From positions 30,313 to 94,312 of the forward strand of contig NZ_MTQP01000043.1 in the NCBI RefSeq assembly GCF_001984175.1: 64,000 nucleotides of DNA, given 5' to 3'. Position numbers and translations under genes: made by a program. Source of the DNA: Saccharothrix sp. ALI-22-I (lineage in GTDB: Bacteria > Actinomycetota > Actinomycetes > Mycobacteriales > Pseudonocardiaceae). The number at the start of each line of letters is the position of its first letter. The first letter of the stretch is position 1. Below are positions 36,501-44,538 of the stretch, piece after piece. The notes below the pieces were generated by a model that made no database searches, was not told the origin of the DNA, and worked only from the letters and a program-made list of their open reading frames with translations.

Positions 36501-36616
36501 CCACCGTCGAGAACGTTGTCCCAAAACTGTCCGACCGAGTCCGCGCCGGGGAAACGTCCCGCCATGCCCACGACGGCGATCTCGAGCCCCGTCTGCTCCG
36601 TCTGCTCCGCGGTCAT
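33566..36616 (-). CDS. Type I PKS module KS-AT-ACP (malonyl-specific)
   Basis: 1016 residues, ATG 36616 overlapping the upstream stop (ATGA); the frame further upstream is a shadow. KS about 12-430: active Cys in VQASCASSLVSVH (near 181), His in METHGTGTSLGDPIE and LKAQIGHLSGAAG. AT about 520-830: GQGAQRVGMG, nucleophile GHSLGEYVAA (Ser near 616) and TSHAFHSPMM, the H-A-F-H form that indicates malonyl-CoA. Carrier domain about 905-975, FFELGGHSLLAVRI, of PCP-like type. No KR, DH, ER or TE, so the added C2 unit stays a beta-keto group unless modified elsewhere. A C-terminal segment (MIAEIAEMSPEEVEDRLRE) resembles a docking helix. Follows an A-PCP protein, so it probably extends an aminoacyl-PCP. 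Confidence 0.93.
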   Translation of the reverse strand: MTAEQTEQTGLEIAVVGMAGRFPGADSVGQFWDNVLDGGEQVSSFTPDDAIAAGVAPDLARHSDYRHVHGVLDGVEYFDNVLFGYTPRDAALLDPQQRIFLECAWAAMEDAGYAPRTEGAPVGVYASVSQNAYLLTHLLRSPGALDHTSPQEFLLATEKDMLSARVSYHLDLRGPSMSVQASCASSLVSVHMACQALLAGECEMALAGGVTVHVPQHEGYMYAAGSVFSSTGRCLPFDAGADGTVFGNGVGVVVLKPLADALADHDTIHAVILGSAVNNDGARRMSFTAPGVDGQVTVIRAAHRVAGVDPSTITYMETHGTGTSLGDPIEFEALTEAFGHDGPPCTFGTLKAQIGHLSGAAGIAGLIKTVLALKHGVLPPSRHFTRPNPDIDLDSSRFRLSTEATPWPEYGRRRRAAISSFGIGGTNAHMVLEEPPAPSPRSPGGRKQEVLTLSAREDEPLLELAARLREHLKAHPEADLADVAATLQSGRTPQRRRATVACADIDSAIDALAAVRPPTVDARDRGVVFMFPGQGAQRVGMGRELYETEETFRTWIDAADERLDFDLRGLLYAGDPAENAQTLARTSYTQPALFAVEHALARLWMELGLVPRAMIGHSLGEYVAATIAGCFDFATALDLVAERARLMQDQPPGAMLTVNLPVDEVLPALGADIAVAAVNGPALCVVSGPVPAVAALEERLRSDGVTCRRLRTSHAFHSPMMEGVAALFVSRLRATAFRPPEIPFVSNLTGDWIRPEEAVDPEYWIRHLLAPVRFHDGVGRLLSGPASVLLEVGPGATLRSLVGKAGDDHVVLGGLPDPEREADDGAYLARTVGRLWEVGAPVDWSRWRRGTWSRVPLPTYPFRRLRHWVDPVPGTGLAPGIAAEETHVAQEVRPHADTGQAGATASAGLSENVLRVWRELLGIDDVGLDDNFFELGGHSLLAVRIVARVADATGVELPADALYAAPTPRELVALTEQHGFLPVEDDRQDPKLMARMIAEIAEMSPEEVEDRLREEA

Positions 36617-38451
36617 CGCTCGTCCCCTTTCATCGCGGCGCGCCGCTGGGCACGGGCGACTGTTGTCAGCCTGTTGCGTCCTCTGCCGTGGTCCGCCTCG
36701 ACCGCGGGTACCGCGGCCGCCTCCAGATGGCGCACCAGCAGGTGCACGGTCGGGTTGCGGAAGAGCGTGACCATCGAGATCTCCCGGTCCAACGACTGGA
36801 CCAGCCGAGCCCTGAGCCGCATCAGCAGCAGCGACGTGCCGCCGATGTCGAAGAAGTTGTCGTGCATGCCGACGTCCCCGGAGCCGAGAGTCGCGGCCCA
36901 GGCCGCGGCGACTTGCTCCGCCAGACCGGCCCCCGGCGCGACACGGTGACCGGCCTGCTCGACGAAGGGGTCGGGCAGGGCGGCGCGGTCGATCTTGCCG
37001 TTCGGGGTCAACGGCAGGGCGTCGAGCACCACGATGGTCGAGGGCACCATGTGCTCGGGCAGCCGATCCGCCGCGAAGACACGCACGTCCGCCCCGGTCA
37101 CGCCGGATCCGGTCACATAGCCGGCCAGCCGCAGCTCGTCGGCGGCGCCGTACGGCACGACAACGGCCTGCCCCACGCTCGGATGGCGGGCCAGGACGGC
37201 TGCGACCTCGCCGGGCTCGACGCGGTATCCCATGACCTTGACCTGGTCGTCGCCGCGCCCGACGAACTCCAGATCCCCGGTCGGCAGACGCCTGACCAGG
37301 TCGCCGGTCTCGTACATACGCGCCCCGGGCGGCTCGGCGGGGCACGGTGTGAAGGCGGCCGCAGTCGCAGCGGGAGCGTTGAGATAGCCGCGGGCCAGGT
37401 TCTCCCCAGCGATGTGCAGATTTCCCGTGACTCCGTCGGGGACGGGCTCGTTGTCCGGTCCGAGGACATGCACGCGCACACCCAGGAACGGACGGCCAAG
37501 GGGGACCGTCGCAGCCTCTGGCACGTCCTGCGGTACCCGGAAGGCGAGCATCGAGACCGTGGTTTCGGTCGGTCCGTAGTGGTTCTCGACGGCCAGATCC
37601 GGCCTGGCGGCGCGGACCAGGCGGACCAGGTTCGGCTGCAACGGCTCGCCCGCGCAGATCAGCAGCTGCTGCGGCAGCACCCTGGCGACCTCGGCACCGT
37701 CCACGCCCGCCAGAGCGGCAAGGTGGCTCGGCACGAGCTTCATCGCGTCGATCCGGTGTCGCGCGAAGTACTCCGCGAGGGCCTCCGAGTCGGTCGCCTG
37801 CTCCCGCGACAGCACGTGCAGCCGGCCGCCGGTGGTCAGCGCCCCGAACACGTTGGTGCTGCCGAGGTCTGCGGAGAACGTGGACAACAACGCCCAAGAC
37901 CACCCCGGCTCGATCCGCTCGTACAGGCCGTTCAGGTAGTGGATGTACTGGCGGTGCTCGACGGCGACCGCCTTGGGCTCGCCGGTCGAGCCCGAGGTGA
38001 AAAGTACGTAGCACAAGGCCGAGCCGGGTGTGGGTGGCCGGACCGGACCCGCCTCGCCGTGGTCCTCCTCCCCCAGCACGACGACGGGGAGCCCGGCGGC
38101 CCGCTCTGCCAACTCCGGGGTCGTCACCACGGCCACCGCGCCCGCGGCCGAGAGCAAGGCGTTGACGCGGGTGTCGGGATACTCGGAGTCGAGTGGCAGG
38201 TAAGCCCCGCCCGCCCGGAGTATTCCGAGCATCCCCGCAATCATCGCCGCCGATCGGGGAACCAGCAGGCCTACGGGACGATCCGGTCCCACGCCGAGTG
38301 CAGCGAGCCGGACGGCCACCCGCTCTGCTTGGCGTTCGAGCTCACCGTAGGTGAGGTCACCGTCGGGTCCAGTGACCGCGATCCTCGACTGGGCCCCACG
38401 CGTCTGGGCGGCGATCAGTTCGTGCAGCGTAGTTCCCTCAGCGGCTCCCAT
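36613..38451 (-). CDS. NRPS A-PCP protein, Asp-like specificity code
   Basis: 612 residues from ATG 38451 (upstream in-frame residues to 38538 look non-conserved). A domain about 10-500: YVLFTSGSTGEPKAVAVEH, FSADLGSTNVFGAL (A4 variant), NHYGPTETTVS, YETGDLVRRLP, GRGDDQVKVMGYRVEP and LTPNGKIDRAALP with the A10 Lys. Aligned pocket residues read D-L-T-K-I-A-H-V-S-K, close to the aspartate code D-L-T-K-V-G-H-I-G-K; Asp or a related acidic or amide amino acid is predicted with modest confidence. PCP about 512-580, FFDIGGTSLLLM (Ser near 539). No C domain, so it looks like a loading or trans-acting module. Overlaps the PKS start, which suggests A-PCP to KS transfer. MbtH partner genes are present in the cluster. 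Confidence 0.9.
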   Translation of the reverse strand: MGAAEGTTLHELIAAQTRGAQSRIAVTGPDGDLTYGELERQAERVAVRLAALGVGPDRPVGLLVPRSAAMIAGMLGILRAGGAYLPLDSEYPDTRVNALLSAAGAVAVVTTPELAERAAGLPVVVLGEEDHGEAGPVRPPTPGSALCYVLFTSGSTGEPKAVAVEHRQYIHYLNGLYERIEPGWSWALLSTFSADLGSTNVFGALTTGGRLHVLSREQATDSEALAEYFARHRIDAMKLVPSHLAALAGVDGAEVARVLPQQLLICAGEPLQPNLVRLVRAARPDLAVENHYGPTETTVSMLAFRVPQDVPEAATVPLGRPFLGVRVHVLGPDNEPVPDGVTGNLHIAGENLARGYLNAPAATAAAFTPCPAEPPGARMYETGDLVRRLPTGDLEFVGRGDDQVKVMGYRVEPGEVAAVLARHPSVGQAVVVPYGAADELRLAGYVTGSGVTGADVRVFAADRLPEHMVPSTIVVLDALPLTPNGKIDRAALPDPFVEQAGHRVAPGAGLAEQVAAAWAATLGSGDVGMHDNFFDIGGTSLLLMRLRARLVQSLDREISMVTLFRNPTVHLLVRHLEAAAVPAVEADHGRGRNRLTTVARAQRRAAMKGDER

Positions 38452-38699
38452 GAAAGCGATCGTCGTGCCGCACGCTGACTCAGCGCTGAACCGGCGGTGA
38501 CGCGCCACCCCGCTCGATCGCCACCGGCGCAAGTTCAAGCCGAATAGTGACGGGTTCGCGAAACCGAACCCTCACCAGCCTCGTCCACGTTGTCCGGGTG
38601 GAGCACACGCCTGATCTATCCGTTACGTCGCCTTCACGAGATTGTTCGTTTCCGGCGCCGACTAGCGGGCTGTCGACGAACTCCCGGACGGGGGACCGC

Positions 38700-38886
38700 A
38701 TGGGAAACGATCGCGTGGCAGAACATGTACGCCGTTACTACGAGTGTGTCGACGCGGGTCAGGTGGACCAGCTGCTCTACCTCTTCAAGCCGGACGCCGT
38801 TCGCGGGCGCCGTGGTGCACGGGCAGTTCACCGGCATGCTCAAGGACGGAAATGCGGTGAGCCTGCGGTGCCGGCCGGCGAGATGA
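38700..38886 (+). pseudogene. SnoaL/NTF2-like protein remnant
   Basis: ATG 38700 starts AEHVRRYYECVDAGQVDQLL then YLFKPDAV, the beginning of an NTF2-like (SnoaL) fold. A deletion and shift join this to FAGAVVHGQFTGMLKDGNAV, a strand from the end of the fold. Intact relatives have about 115-130 residues. It may have been a cyclase or isomerase of the cluster, but it is now broken. Confidence 0.55.
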
Positions 38887-39232
38887 CCGGACAAGGACAT
38901 ACACACCGTGACGGCGCCGACAGCAGCGGCACCAACGGGCAAAACGCAGAATATGGACATCTCCCGAGTCCCATTTGAAATGCTGATACCTTCCCTGAGA
39001 TAACCGGGGTAACCTGGCTTCGTGCAATTGGGTGAAGATCGTTTCGGCACGATCAACTCATTGACGAGAACAGAGCGGCCGACTAGAGTGCGAAGAACTG
39101 CCCATGGGGCGCGCGGAGCATCGAACCTGGGGGTCCGGTTCCGCAATTGAACTTCTGGTTGTCTCAAAGGGGGATGATGACCATCATGAGCTCCACAGCA
39201 CCTCATCTGGAAGCGATTAATAGGTAAGCGCG
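38887..39232. other. Non-coding interval between divergent A-PCP and SARP genes
   Basis: No credible reading frame. It is AT-richer than its surroundings (for example aaatgctgataccttccct near 38976 and gaagcgattaataggtaagc near 39210), suggesting promoters for the divergent A-PCP operon and the SARP gene. No convincing heptamer direct repeats for SARP binding were picked out by eye. Confidence 0.4.
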
Positions 39233-39261
39233 CATAGCCGGCGGCAAAACCGCCGGCTATG
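39233..39261. terminator. Perfect 12-bp hairpin upstream of SARP gene
   Basis: catagccggcgg, loop caaaa, ccgccggctatg. It is a strong stem 98 bases upstream of the SARP ATG with no gene ending nearby on the plus strand except the broken SnoaL fragment. It may terminate stray transcription or form a leader structure of the SARP mRNA. Confidence 0.55.
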
Positions 39262-39358
39262 ACGACGTCTATCCGAAGGTCCGGATTGAGCTCGACGGTG
39301 CGATACCGCGTTTCGCAACACCGAAATCTGGGTTCGCGCTGGCCAAACAAGGAGTCAG

Positions 39359-40903
39359 ATGACCGTCCACGTTCTGGGACCAGTCGAAATAACCAAGCAT
39401 GGCACACCGGTACCGGTCAGACGACGGAAACAACGCCTGCTGATCGCCCTCCTCGCCACCAGAGCCAACAAACTCGTCCCGTTATCGCGGATCATCGATG
39501 TGTTGTGGGAGCATGACGTCCCGAAGGCGGCACGCAACCAGGTGCACGTGCACGTCGCGGCCGTGCGCCGCGCGCTCACCGCGAGCGACGGAGATCCGGC
39601 GGCGGTGGAGACTTGCCCTACCGGCTACATGCTGCGTTCGCCGGCCGCCGACGTGGATCTCGTCCGGTTCGACAACGCTGTGGCCGGTGGCGAGTCTGCG
39701 CTGGCCACCGGCCACCTGACCGAGGCGGACCGCCTGTTCCGCACGGCGCTCGCAACCTGGCGGGGAACGCCGCTCGACGGGCTCGACGGCCGGTTCGCCC
39801 ATGCCGAGGCGGCGCGGCTGGAGGAGCGGCGGCTGCTCGTGGTCGAACACCGGCTGGACGTCGGGCTGGCGCTCGGCCGGTTCGCGGACCTCGTGCCCGA
39901 GCTGGCCGGATTGTTCACGGCCAACCCGTTGCACGAGGGTTTCCTTCGCCGCTACATGCTCGCACTGTACGGCGCGGGCCGGTCTGCCGACGCGCTCGCG
40001 GCCTTCCGGGACGGCCGGCGCGTGCTCGGCGACGAGCTGGGCATCGAGCCGACCAGGGAGCTGCGGAACACCGAAGTGGCGATCCTGCGGGGCACGCCGA
40101 TCGAGCAGTTGGTGGGCGAGTTGCTGCCGGCTGCCCACCGGGACGTGCGGACCGAGTGGGGCCCACGACCACGGCCACGGCAGCTGCCTGCCCAGGTCAA
40201 CCATTTCGTGGGTCGTACTCAGGTGCTCGCCCGGCTCGACGAGCTGGCGGTTCGGCACCGCAGACCGGTGCTCGTGACAGGGCCCAGCGGGATCGGGAAG
40301 ACGGCAGTGTGCACGCGATGGGCGCACAGCAACGCCGGCGAGTTCGCCGACGGCGCGCTGTACATCGACCTGCGTGGGTCCGGGCCGTCGCCGGTCGAGC
40401 CGGCCGAGGCGCTTGGCCGGCTCCTTCGTGCACTCGGCACCCCGACACCTCGGATCCCTTCCGACGTCAACGAGGCGGCCGCCGACTACCGCTCGCTGCT
40501 CGCGTCGACACGCACACTGATCCTGCTGGACGACGCGGCGTCGGCTGCACAGGTGCGGCCGCTGCTGCCGGGCACGCCATCCTGCCGGGCGATCGTGACC
40601 AGCCGCCACAGGCTCGACGACCTGACGGTGCTCGACGGGGTGGAACCTATCCGGCTCGACGCGCTGTCCGCCGCGGAGGCGAGGGACCTGCTCGGGGCGA
40701 TCGCCGGTCGGCGTCGGCTGGACGACGAGCCGGCCGGGAGCATCGCCCGGCTGGCGGCCGTCTGCGAATACCGGCCAACAGCGCTGCGGGTGGTCGCACT
40801 CCAACTCGCCGAGCGACCTGACCTGCGCATCGCCGACTACCTCACCGAACTGCTCGCCACCGAGTTACCACCCGCCGAGGACGCGTACTCGGTCGATCGC
40901 TGA
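39359..40903 (+). CDS. SARP-family regulator with partial NB-ARC domain
   Basis: 514 residues, ATG 39359 after AAGGAGTCAG. Winged helix about 1-92 (VPVRRRKQRLLIALLATRAN, IIDVLWEHDVPKAARNQVHV, HVAAVRRAL). BTAD about 97-240 (LARLGRF-like LDVGLALGRFADLVPELAG, GFLRRYMLALYGAGRSADAL, ELGIEPTRELRN). NB-ARC from about 280 with Walker A GPSGIGKTAV near 310 and RTLILLDDAASAAQVRPLLP. It ends before any TPR region. It is transcribed opposite to both NRPS gene groups and lies between them, a usual place for a pathway-specific activator. Two SARPs in one cluster may act in series. Confidence 0.9.
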   Translation: MTVHVLGPVEITKHGTPVPVRRRKQRLLIALLATRANKLVPLSRIIDVLWEHDVPKAARNQVHVHVAAVRRALTASDGDPAAVETCPTGYMLRSPAADVDLVRFDNAVAGGESALATGHLTEADRLFRTALATWRGTPLDGLDGRFAHAEAARLEERRLLVVEHRLDVGLALGRFADLVPELAGLFTANPLHEGFLRRYMLALYGAGRSADALAAFRDGRRVLGDELGIEPTRELRNTEVAILRGTPIEQLVGELLPAAHRDVRTEWGPRPRPRQLPAQVNHFVGRTQVLARLDELAVRHRRPVLVTGPSGIGKTAVCTRWAHSNAGEFADGALYIDLRGSGPSPVEPAEALGRLLRALGTPTPRIPSDVNEAAADYRSLLASTRTLILLDDAASAAQVRPLLPGTPSCRAIVTSRHRLDDLTVLDGVEPIRLDALSAAEARDLLGAIAGRRRLDDEPAGSIARLAAVCEYRPTALRVVALQLAERPDLRIADYLTELLATELPPAEDAYSVDR

Positions 40904-41167
40904 CACTGCCGACGCGCGTTCAGGCGACGAACGCGCCGAAGTCGATCTGCGGCACCTGCTCATCGGCGTCGGTGCCGCTGAGCAGGCACACCGCGGCGAT
41001 GACCCCGGGCAACACGGCGCCGGTGACGGTCCTTCGAACATGGCAGAACTCGACTGCGGTGCTGTACGTCCGGTCGGCTCGCACCGGACGCACAGCGCCA
41101 CGGGCCGGGCCGGCAACCGGCCTTCGAGCCCAGGCCTACAGGCACCACAACACCGCCGAACGAACCT

Positions 41168-41350
41168 TCAGGGCATCAGGCGCTCGCGCACGCTCCGGGG
41201 TCGGATATCCCGCCACACTTGCTCGATGTAGGCGACGCACTCGTCCTCGGTGCCGGACCTGCCGACCTCGTGCCAACCGACCGGGATCTTCCTGCCACTC
41301 GGCCAGATCGAGTACTGCTCCTCGTCGTTGACGACGACTACATGGGTCAA
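41168..41350 (-). CDS. MbtH-like protein (stand-alone)
   Basis: 60 residues, TTG start at 41350 overlapping the NRPS stop (TTGA) and preceded by a strong AGGAGGGG. It contains [23 protein letters not shown] and YIEQVWRDIRPRSVRE, the MbtH signatures. It chaperones and activates adenylation domains, most likely those of the two A-PCP-C proteins translated just before it. The cluster has a second MbtH domain fused to an ACP at 23362-23799, so the two may serve different A domains. Confidence 0.93.
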   Translation of the reverse strand: MTHVVVVNDEEQYSIWPSGRKIPVGWHEVGRSGTEDECVAYIEQVWRDIRPRSVRERLMP

Positions 41351-44300
41351 CTCGCCCCTCCTGGTGCCACGTGACGGTTCAGCCGGCCGGCTGAACCGTC
41401 AGGGTCGGCCACGATGCGCCTGAGCGCGTTCAGCATCAGCCCGGACGCCGACTCGGCCAAGGCGTGCCCGCCGTGGCCCGCGCCGACGCGGACGGACAGG
41501 TCCCACTCCGGGGCCGTCGGCCGTCGCGCCACCGTCACCGAGAGTGGGAACCCGTTGCGGTCGCCGAACCACCACTCGTGCGCACGGATTGCCCGCAACC
41601 CGCCGAGCACGTCGTAGGCGCGGAAGTCGGCGTAGTTGAACAGCACGTCGGGTGCCCCGAACCCGGTCACCGACCGCAGTTTGGCCGGTGGGAAGTGGCG
41701 GTGCCGCAGGTAGGCCCGCTCGGCGGCGAACGCGGCGCTGACCAGCGAGCGCCACGAGCCGTCCGGCAGCTCCAGCCGCAGCGGGAGAGTGTTGACGAAC
41801 ATGCCGACCACGGTGTCGGCGCCGATGTGCTCCGGCCGGCCGTTCGTCACGAGTCCGGTGAGCACGTCAGCCGTCCCAGTGAGCTCGCCCAGCGCCCAGA
41901 GGTGGGCGGCGAGGTAGACGGACTTCGGCGGCACGCCGGACTGAACTGCGAGCCGGCGCACCTCCGCGGTCAGCGACGCGTCCACAGGCACTGTCAGCAG
42001 CGCCTCCTCGCCCGCGCCGCTGTCCGCCCACAGTGGAGTCGGCTGGTAGCCGTCGAGCAAAGTGGTCCAGTAGGCGGCCGTGTCCGGGTCGGCGGCGGCC
42101 TTTCGTTCCAATGCGACGAAATCGCGGTAGCGCGCCGCAGCCGGGGCGGCAAGCGGGGCGCCCTCGCCCAGCTCGTGGTCGTAGGCCTGGAGGAGGTCGG
42201 CCATGACAACCGCGAAGCTCCAACCGTCGACCACCGAGTGGTGCACTGACAGCGCGAGGTGCCACGCACCGTCCGGGTGGCGCAGGACGTGGCACCGGGC
42301 GAGCGGCGCCACGGTCAGGTCGAACGGCCGCCGCCACTGGCCGGCCCACCACCGCTGGAGCGCTTCGTCGGGATCGGCGGCGTCGGGCGCGTCGAGCACG
42401 GTCAGCGGGATCGGCGCGCCTGCGTGCACTATCTGCACCGGCTCCAGGTAGCCGACCAGGTCGAAGGACGTACGCAGCAGTTCGTGGCGGGCCGAGGTCG
42501 CGTCCAAGGCGCGGCGCAGCGCGACCTCGTCGAGCGGTCCCGACAGTCGCACCGCGCTCACGTCGTGGTACAGCGTGGGATCGTCGTTGATCTCGTACTC
42601 GTAGATGAGCCCCATCTGCAGGAACGCGGCCGGGTACACCCTGTCTTCAGCAGTGCCGGTCGCGGTGTCGGTGGCATCGCTGGTGATGCCATCCACTTCG
42701 CCGTCCAACCCGGCCGCGACCAGTCCGGCGATCGTGGGGTGCTGGAACAGGCTGTGCACGCTGATCGCGATGTGCTCCTCGCGAGCCTGGGACACGACAC
42801 GGATCGCGGTCATGGAATCGCCGCCGAGCGTGAAGAAGTCGTCGTCTGGGCCGACCCTCTCGACGCCGAGCACCCCGGCCCAGATACCGGCGAGCACGTC
42901 GGCCGGACCGCCAGTCATGTCCGCTCTGGACGGCTGGATCCGGTGTGCCGCCTGCCGGTCCCGCAGCGCCTCGCGGTCGAGCTTTCCGTTGGCGGTCAGC
43001 GGAAGCGCGTCGAGCGCCGTGACGGTCGACGGGATGAGGTGCGCGGGCAATCGTTCGGCGAGCGCGGCCCGCAACCGGCGCGGGTCGATCTCGGCACCGG
43101 GGGCGGCCACCACGAAACCGGCCAGGTACGCCTCGCCGTCCTGATCGTGGTGGAGCACGACGGCGGCGGCACTCACCCCGGACAGCGCGGTGAGCGCGGC
43201 CTCGATTTCGGCGGGCTCGACCCGGAACCCGCGGAACTGGACCTGATCGTCCACGCGACCGAGGAACGCCAACTCACCGTCCCGCAGGGCCGCGAGGTCA
43301 CCGGTGCGGTAACGGCGCGCGCCCGGAGGTCCGGCCGGATCGGGCACGAACCGCCGAGCGGTTAGTCCGGGACGGCCGAGGTAACCGCCCGCGACGCCGG
43401 CGCCGCCGACGTATGCCTCGCCGGGCTCGCCGGGTGGCACGGTGTGGAGGTCCGGGTCGAGGAGGCCGACCTCCAGGTCGTCGAGCGGCACCCCGATGGG
43501 GCTGCCCTGGCCGGCGGCATCCGCGCGGGTGAGCGGCCGCACGGTGACGTGCACCGTGGTCTCGGTGATGCCATACATGTTGATCAGGCGCGGCGTGGTG
43601 TCGCCAAAGCGGTCGAACCACGGCAGCAACATGGCCGGTTCCAGCGCCTCGCCGCCGAACACGACCAACCGCAGCGCGGTACCCGGCCAGCCGGCCGCCT
43701 CGGCGGCCCGGATCAGCTGCCGGAAGGCCGACGGGGTCTGGCTCAGCACGGTGACCTGTTGTTCGATCAGAAGCCGCCAGAACGCTTCCGGGTCACGGCT
43801 GGTCTCGTAGGGCACCACGACGACGCGGCCGCCGTGCAGCAGCGCGCCCCACAGCTCCCACACGGAGAAGTCGAACGCGTAGGAGTGGAACAGCGTCCAG
43901 GTATCGCTCGCGGTGACTCCGAACTTCGCGCGGGTCACCGCGAACAGCCGGGTCACGTTGGCGTGGCTGACCACGACGCCTTTGGGTGTGCCGGTGGAGC
44001 CGGAGGTGTGGATGACGTACGCGGTGTTGTCCGGCCAAGCCGCCGCAGCCGCGGGCTCGGCAGGCGTGACGGCGGTGTGGTCGTCGAGAGCAACGAACGG
44101 CACGCCAGGGACCAGGTCCGCGAACCGGCGGTGCCCGACGACGACCGGGCAGCGGCAGTCGGCGAGCACGAACTCAAGCCGGTTGGCCGGGTAGCGCGGA
44201 TCGAGCGGTACGTAGCCGCCGCCGGCCTTGAGCACCCCGAGGACGGCAACGACGAGGTCGACGTTCCGGTCAGCACACAGGCCGACGAGCACCTCGGGCC

Positions 44301-44538
44301 CCACACCGGCGGCACGCAGCCGGCCCGCGAGCCGGTCCGCCGCCTCGTCGAGCTGGCGGTAGGTGAGTTCACGCCGCCCATCGGTAACGGCGATCCGGTC
44401 CGGCGTGCGCTCCGCCTGTGCGGCGAACAGCTCGTGCAGGCAGTCCCCGGTGGCTACCGGGGATGCGGACACGCTTCGCTGAACCCGTTCGCGATCAGTC
44501 ATCGCACCCGCCCTGGTGTGATCGGCGCTGGTTGTCAT
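41347..44538 (-). CDS. NRPS A-PCP-C, Thr-like specificity code
   Basis: 1063 residues, ATG 44538 overlapping the upstream stop (ATGA); MTDRER at 44502 is an alternative. A domain about 30-540: YVIHTSGSTGTPKGVVVSH, SYAFDFSVWELWGALLHGG, INMYGITETTVHVTV, YRTGDLAALRD, GRVDDQVQFRGFRVEP, LTANGKLDREAL (A10 Lys). Pocket residues read D-F-W-S-V-G-M-V-H-K, very close to the threonine code D-F-W-N-I-G-M-V-H-K. PCP about 550-615 (FFTLGGDSMTAI). C domain about 640-1050 with SVHHSVVDGWSFAVV (intact catalytic motif) and GMFVNTLPLRLEL. A-PCP-C order means each protein condenses its own amino acid with the next carrier. The C-terminus has no TE. Confidence 0.93.
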   Translation of the reverse strand: MTTSADHTRAGAMTDRERVQRSVSASPVATGDCLHELFAAQAERTPDRIAVTDGRRELTYRQLDEAADRLAGRLRAAGVGPEVLVGLCADRNVDLVVAVLGVLKAGGGYVPLDPRYPANRLEFVLADCRCPVVVGHRRFADLVPGVPFVALDDHTAVTPAEPAAAAAWPDNTAYVIHTSGSTGTPKGVVVSHANVTRLFAVTRAKFGVTASDTWTLFHSYAFDFSVWELWGALLHGGRVVVVPYETSRDPEAFWRLLIEQQVTVLSQTPSAFRQLIRAAEAAGWPGTALRLVVFGGEALEPAMLLPWFDRFGDTTPRLINMYGITETTVHVTVRPLTRADAAGQGSPIGVPLDDLEVGLLDPDLHTVPPGEPGEAYVGGAGVAGGYLGRPGLTARRFVPDPAGPPGARRYRTGDLAALRDGELAFLGRVDDQVQFRGFRVEPAEIEAALTALSGVSAAAVVLHHDQDGEAYLAGFVVAAPGAEIDPRRLRAALAERLPAHLIPSTVTALDALPLTANGKLDREALRDRQAAHRIQPSRADMTGGPADVLAGIWAGVLGVERVGPDDDFFTLGGDSMTAIRVVSQAREEHIAISVHSLFQHPTIAGLVAAGLDGEVDGITSDATDTATGTAEDRVYPAAFLQMGLIYEYEINDDPTLYHDVSAVRLSGPLDEVALRRALDATSARHELLRTSFDLVGYLEPVQIVHAGAPIPLTVLDAPDAADPDEALQRWWAGQWRRPFDLTVAPLARCHVLRHPDGAWHLALSVHHSVVDGWSFAVVMADLLQAYDHELGEGAPLAAPAAARYRDFVALERKAAADPDTAAYWTTLLDGYQPTPLWADSGAGEEALLTVPVDASLTAEVRRLAVQSGVPPKSVYLAAHLWALGELTGTADVLTGLVTNGRPEHIGADTVVGMFVNTLPLRLELPDGSWRSLVSAAFAAERAYLRHRHFPPAKLRSVTGFGAPDVLFNYADFRAYDVLGGLRAIRAHEWWFGDRNGFPLSVTVARRPTAPEWDLSVRVGAGHGGHALAESASGLMLNALRRIVADPDGSAGRLNRHVAPGGAS

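Noticed and set aside
36617..38014. Upstream extension of the PKS reading frame
   Set aside because: The frame is open but runs antiphase through the A-PCP gene; real PKS homology begins at MTAEQTEQ (36616), which overlaps the previous stop in a standard ATGA.
40904..41167. Minus-strand frame ending VCLLSGTDADEQVPQIDFGA
   Set aside because: Looks protein-like (a possible lost gene end) but is short, has no start or ribosome site, and matches no family I recognise.
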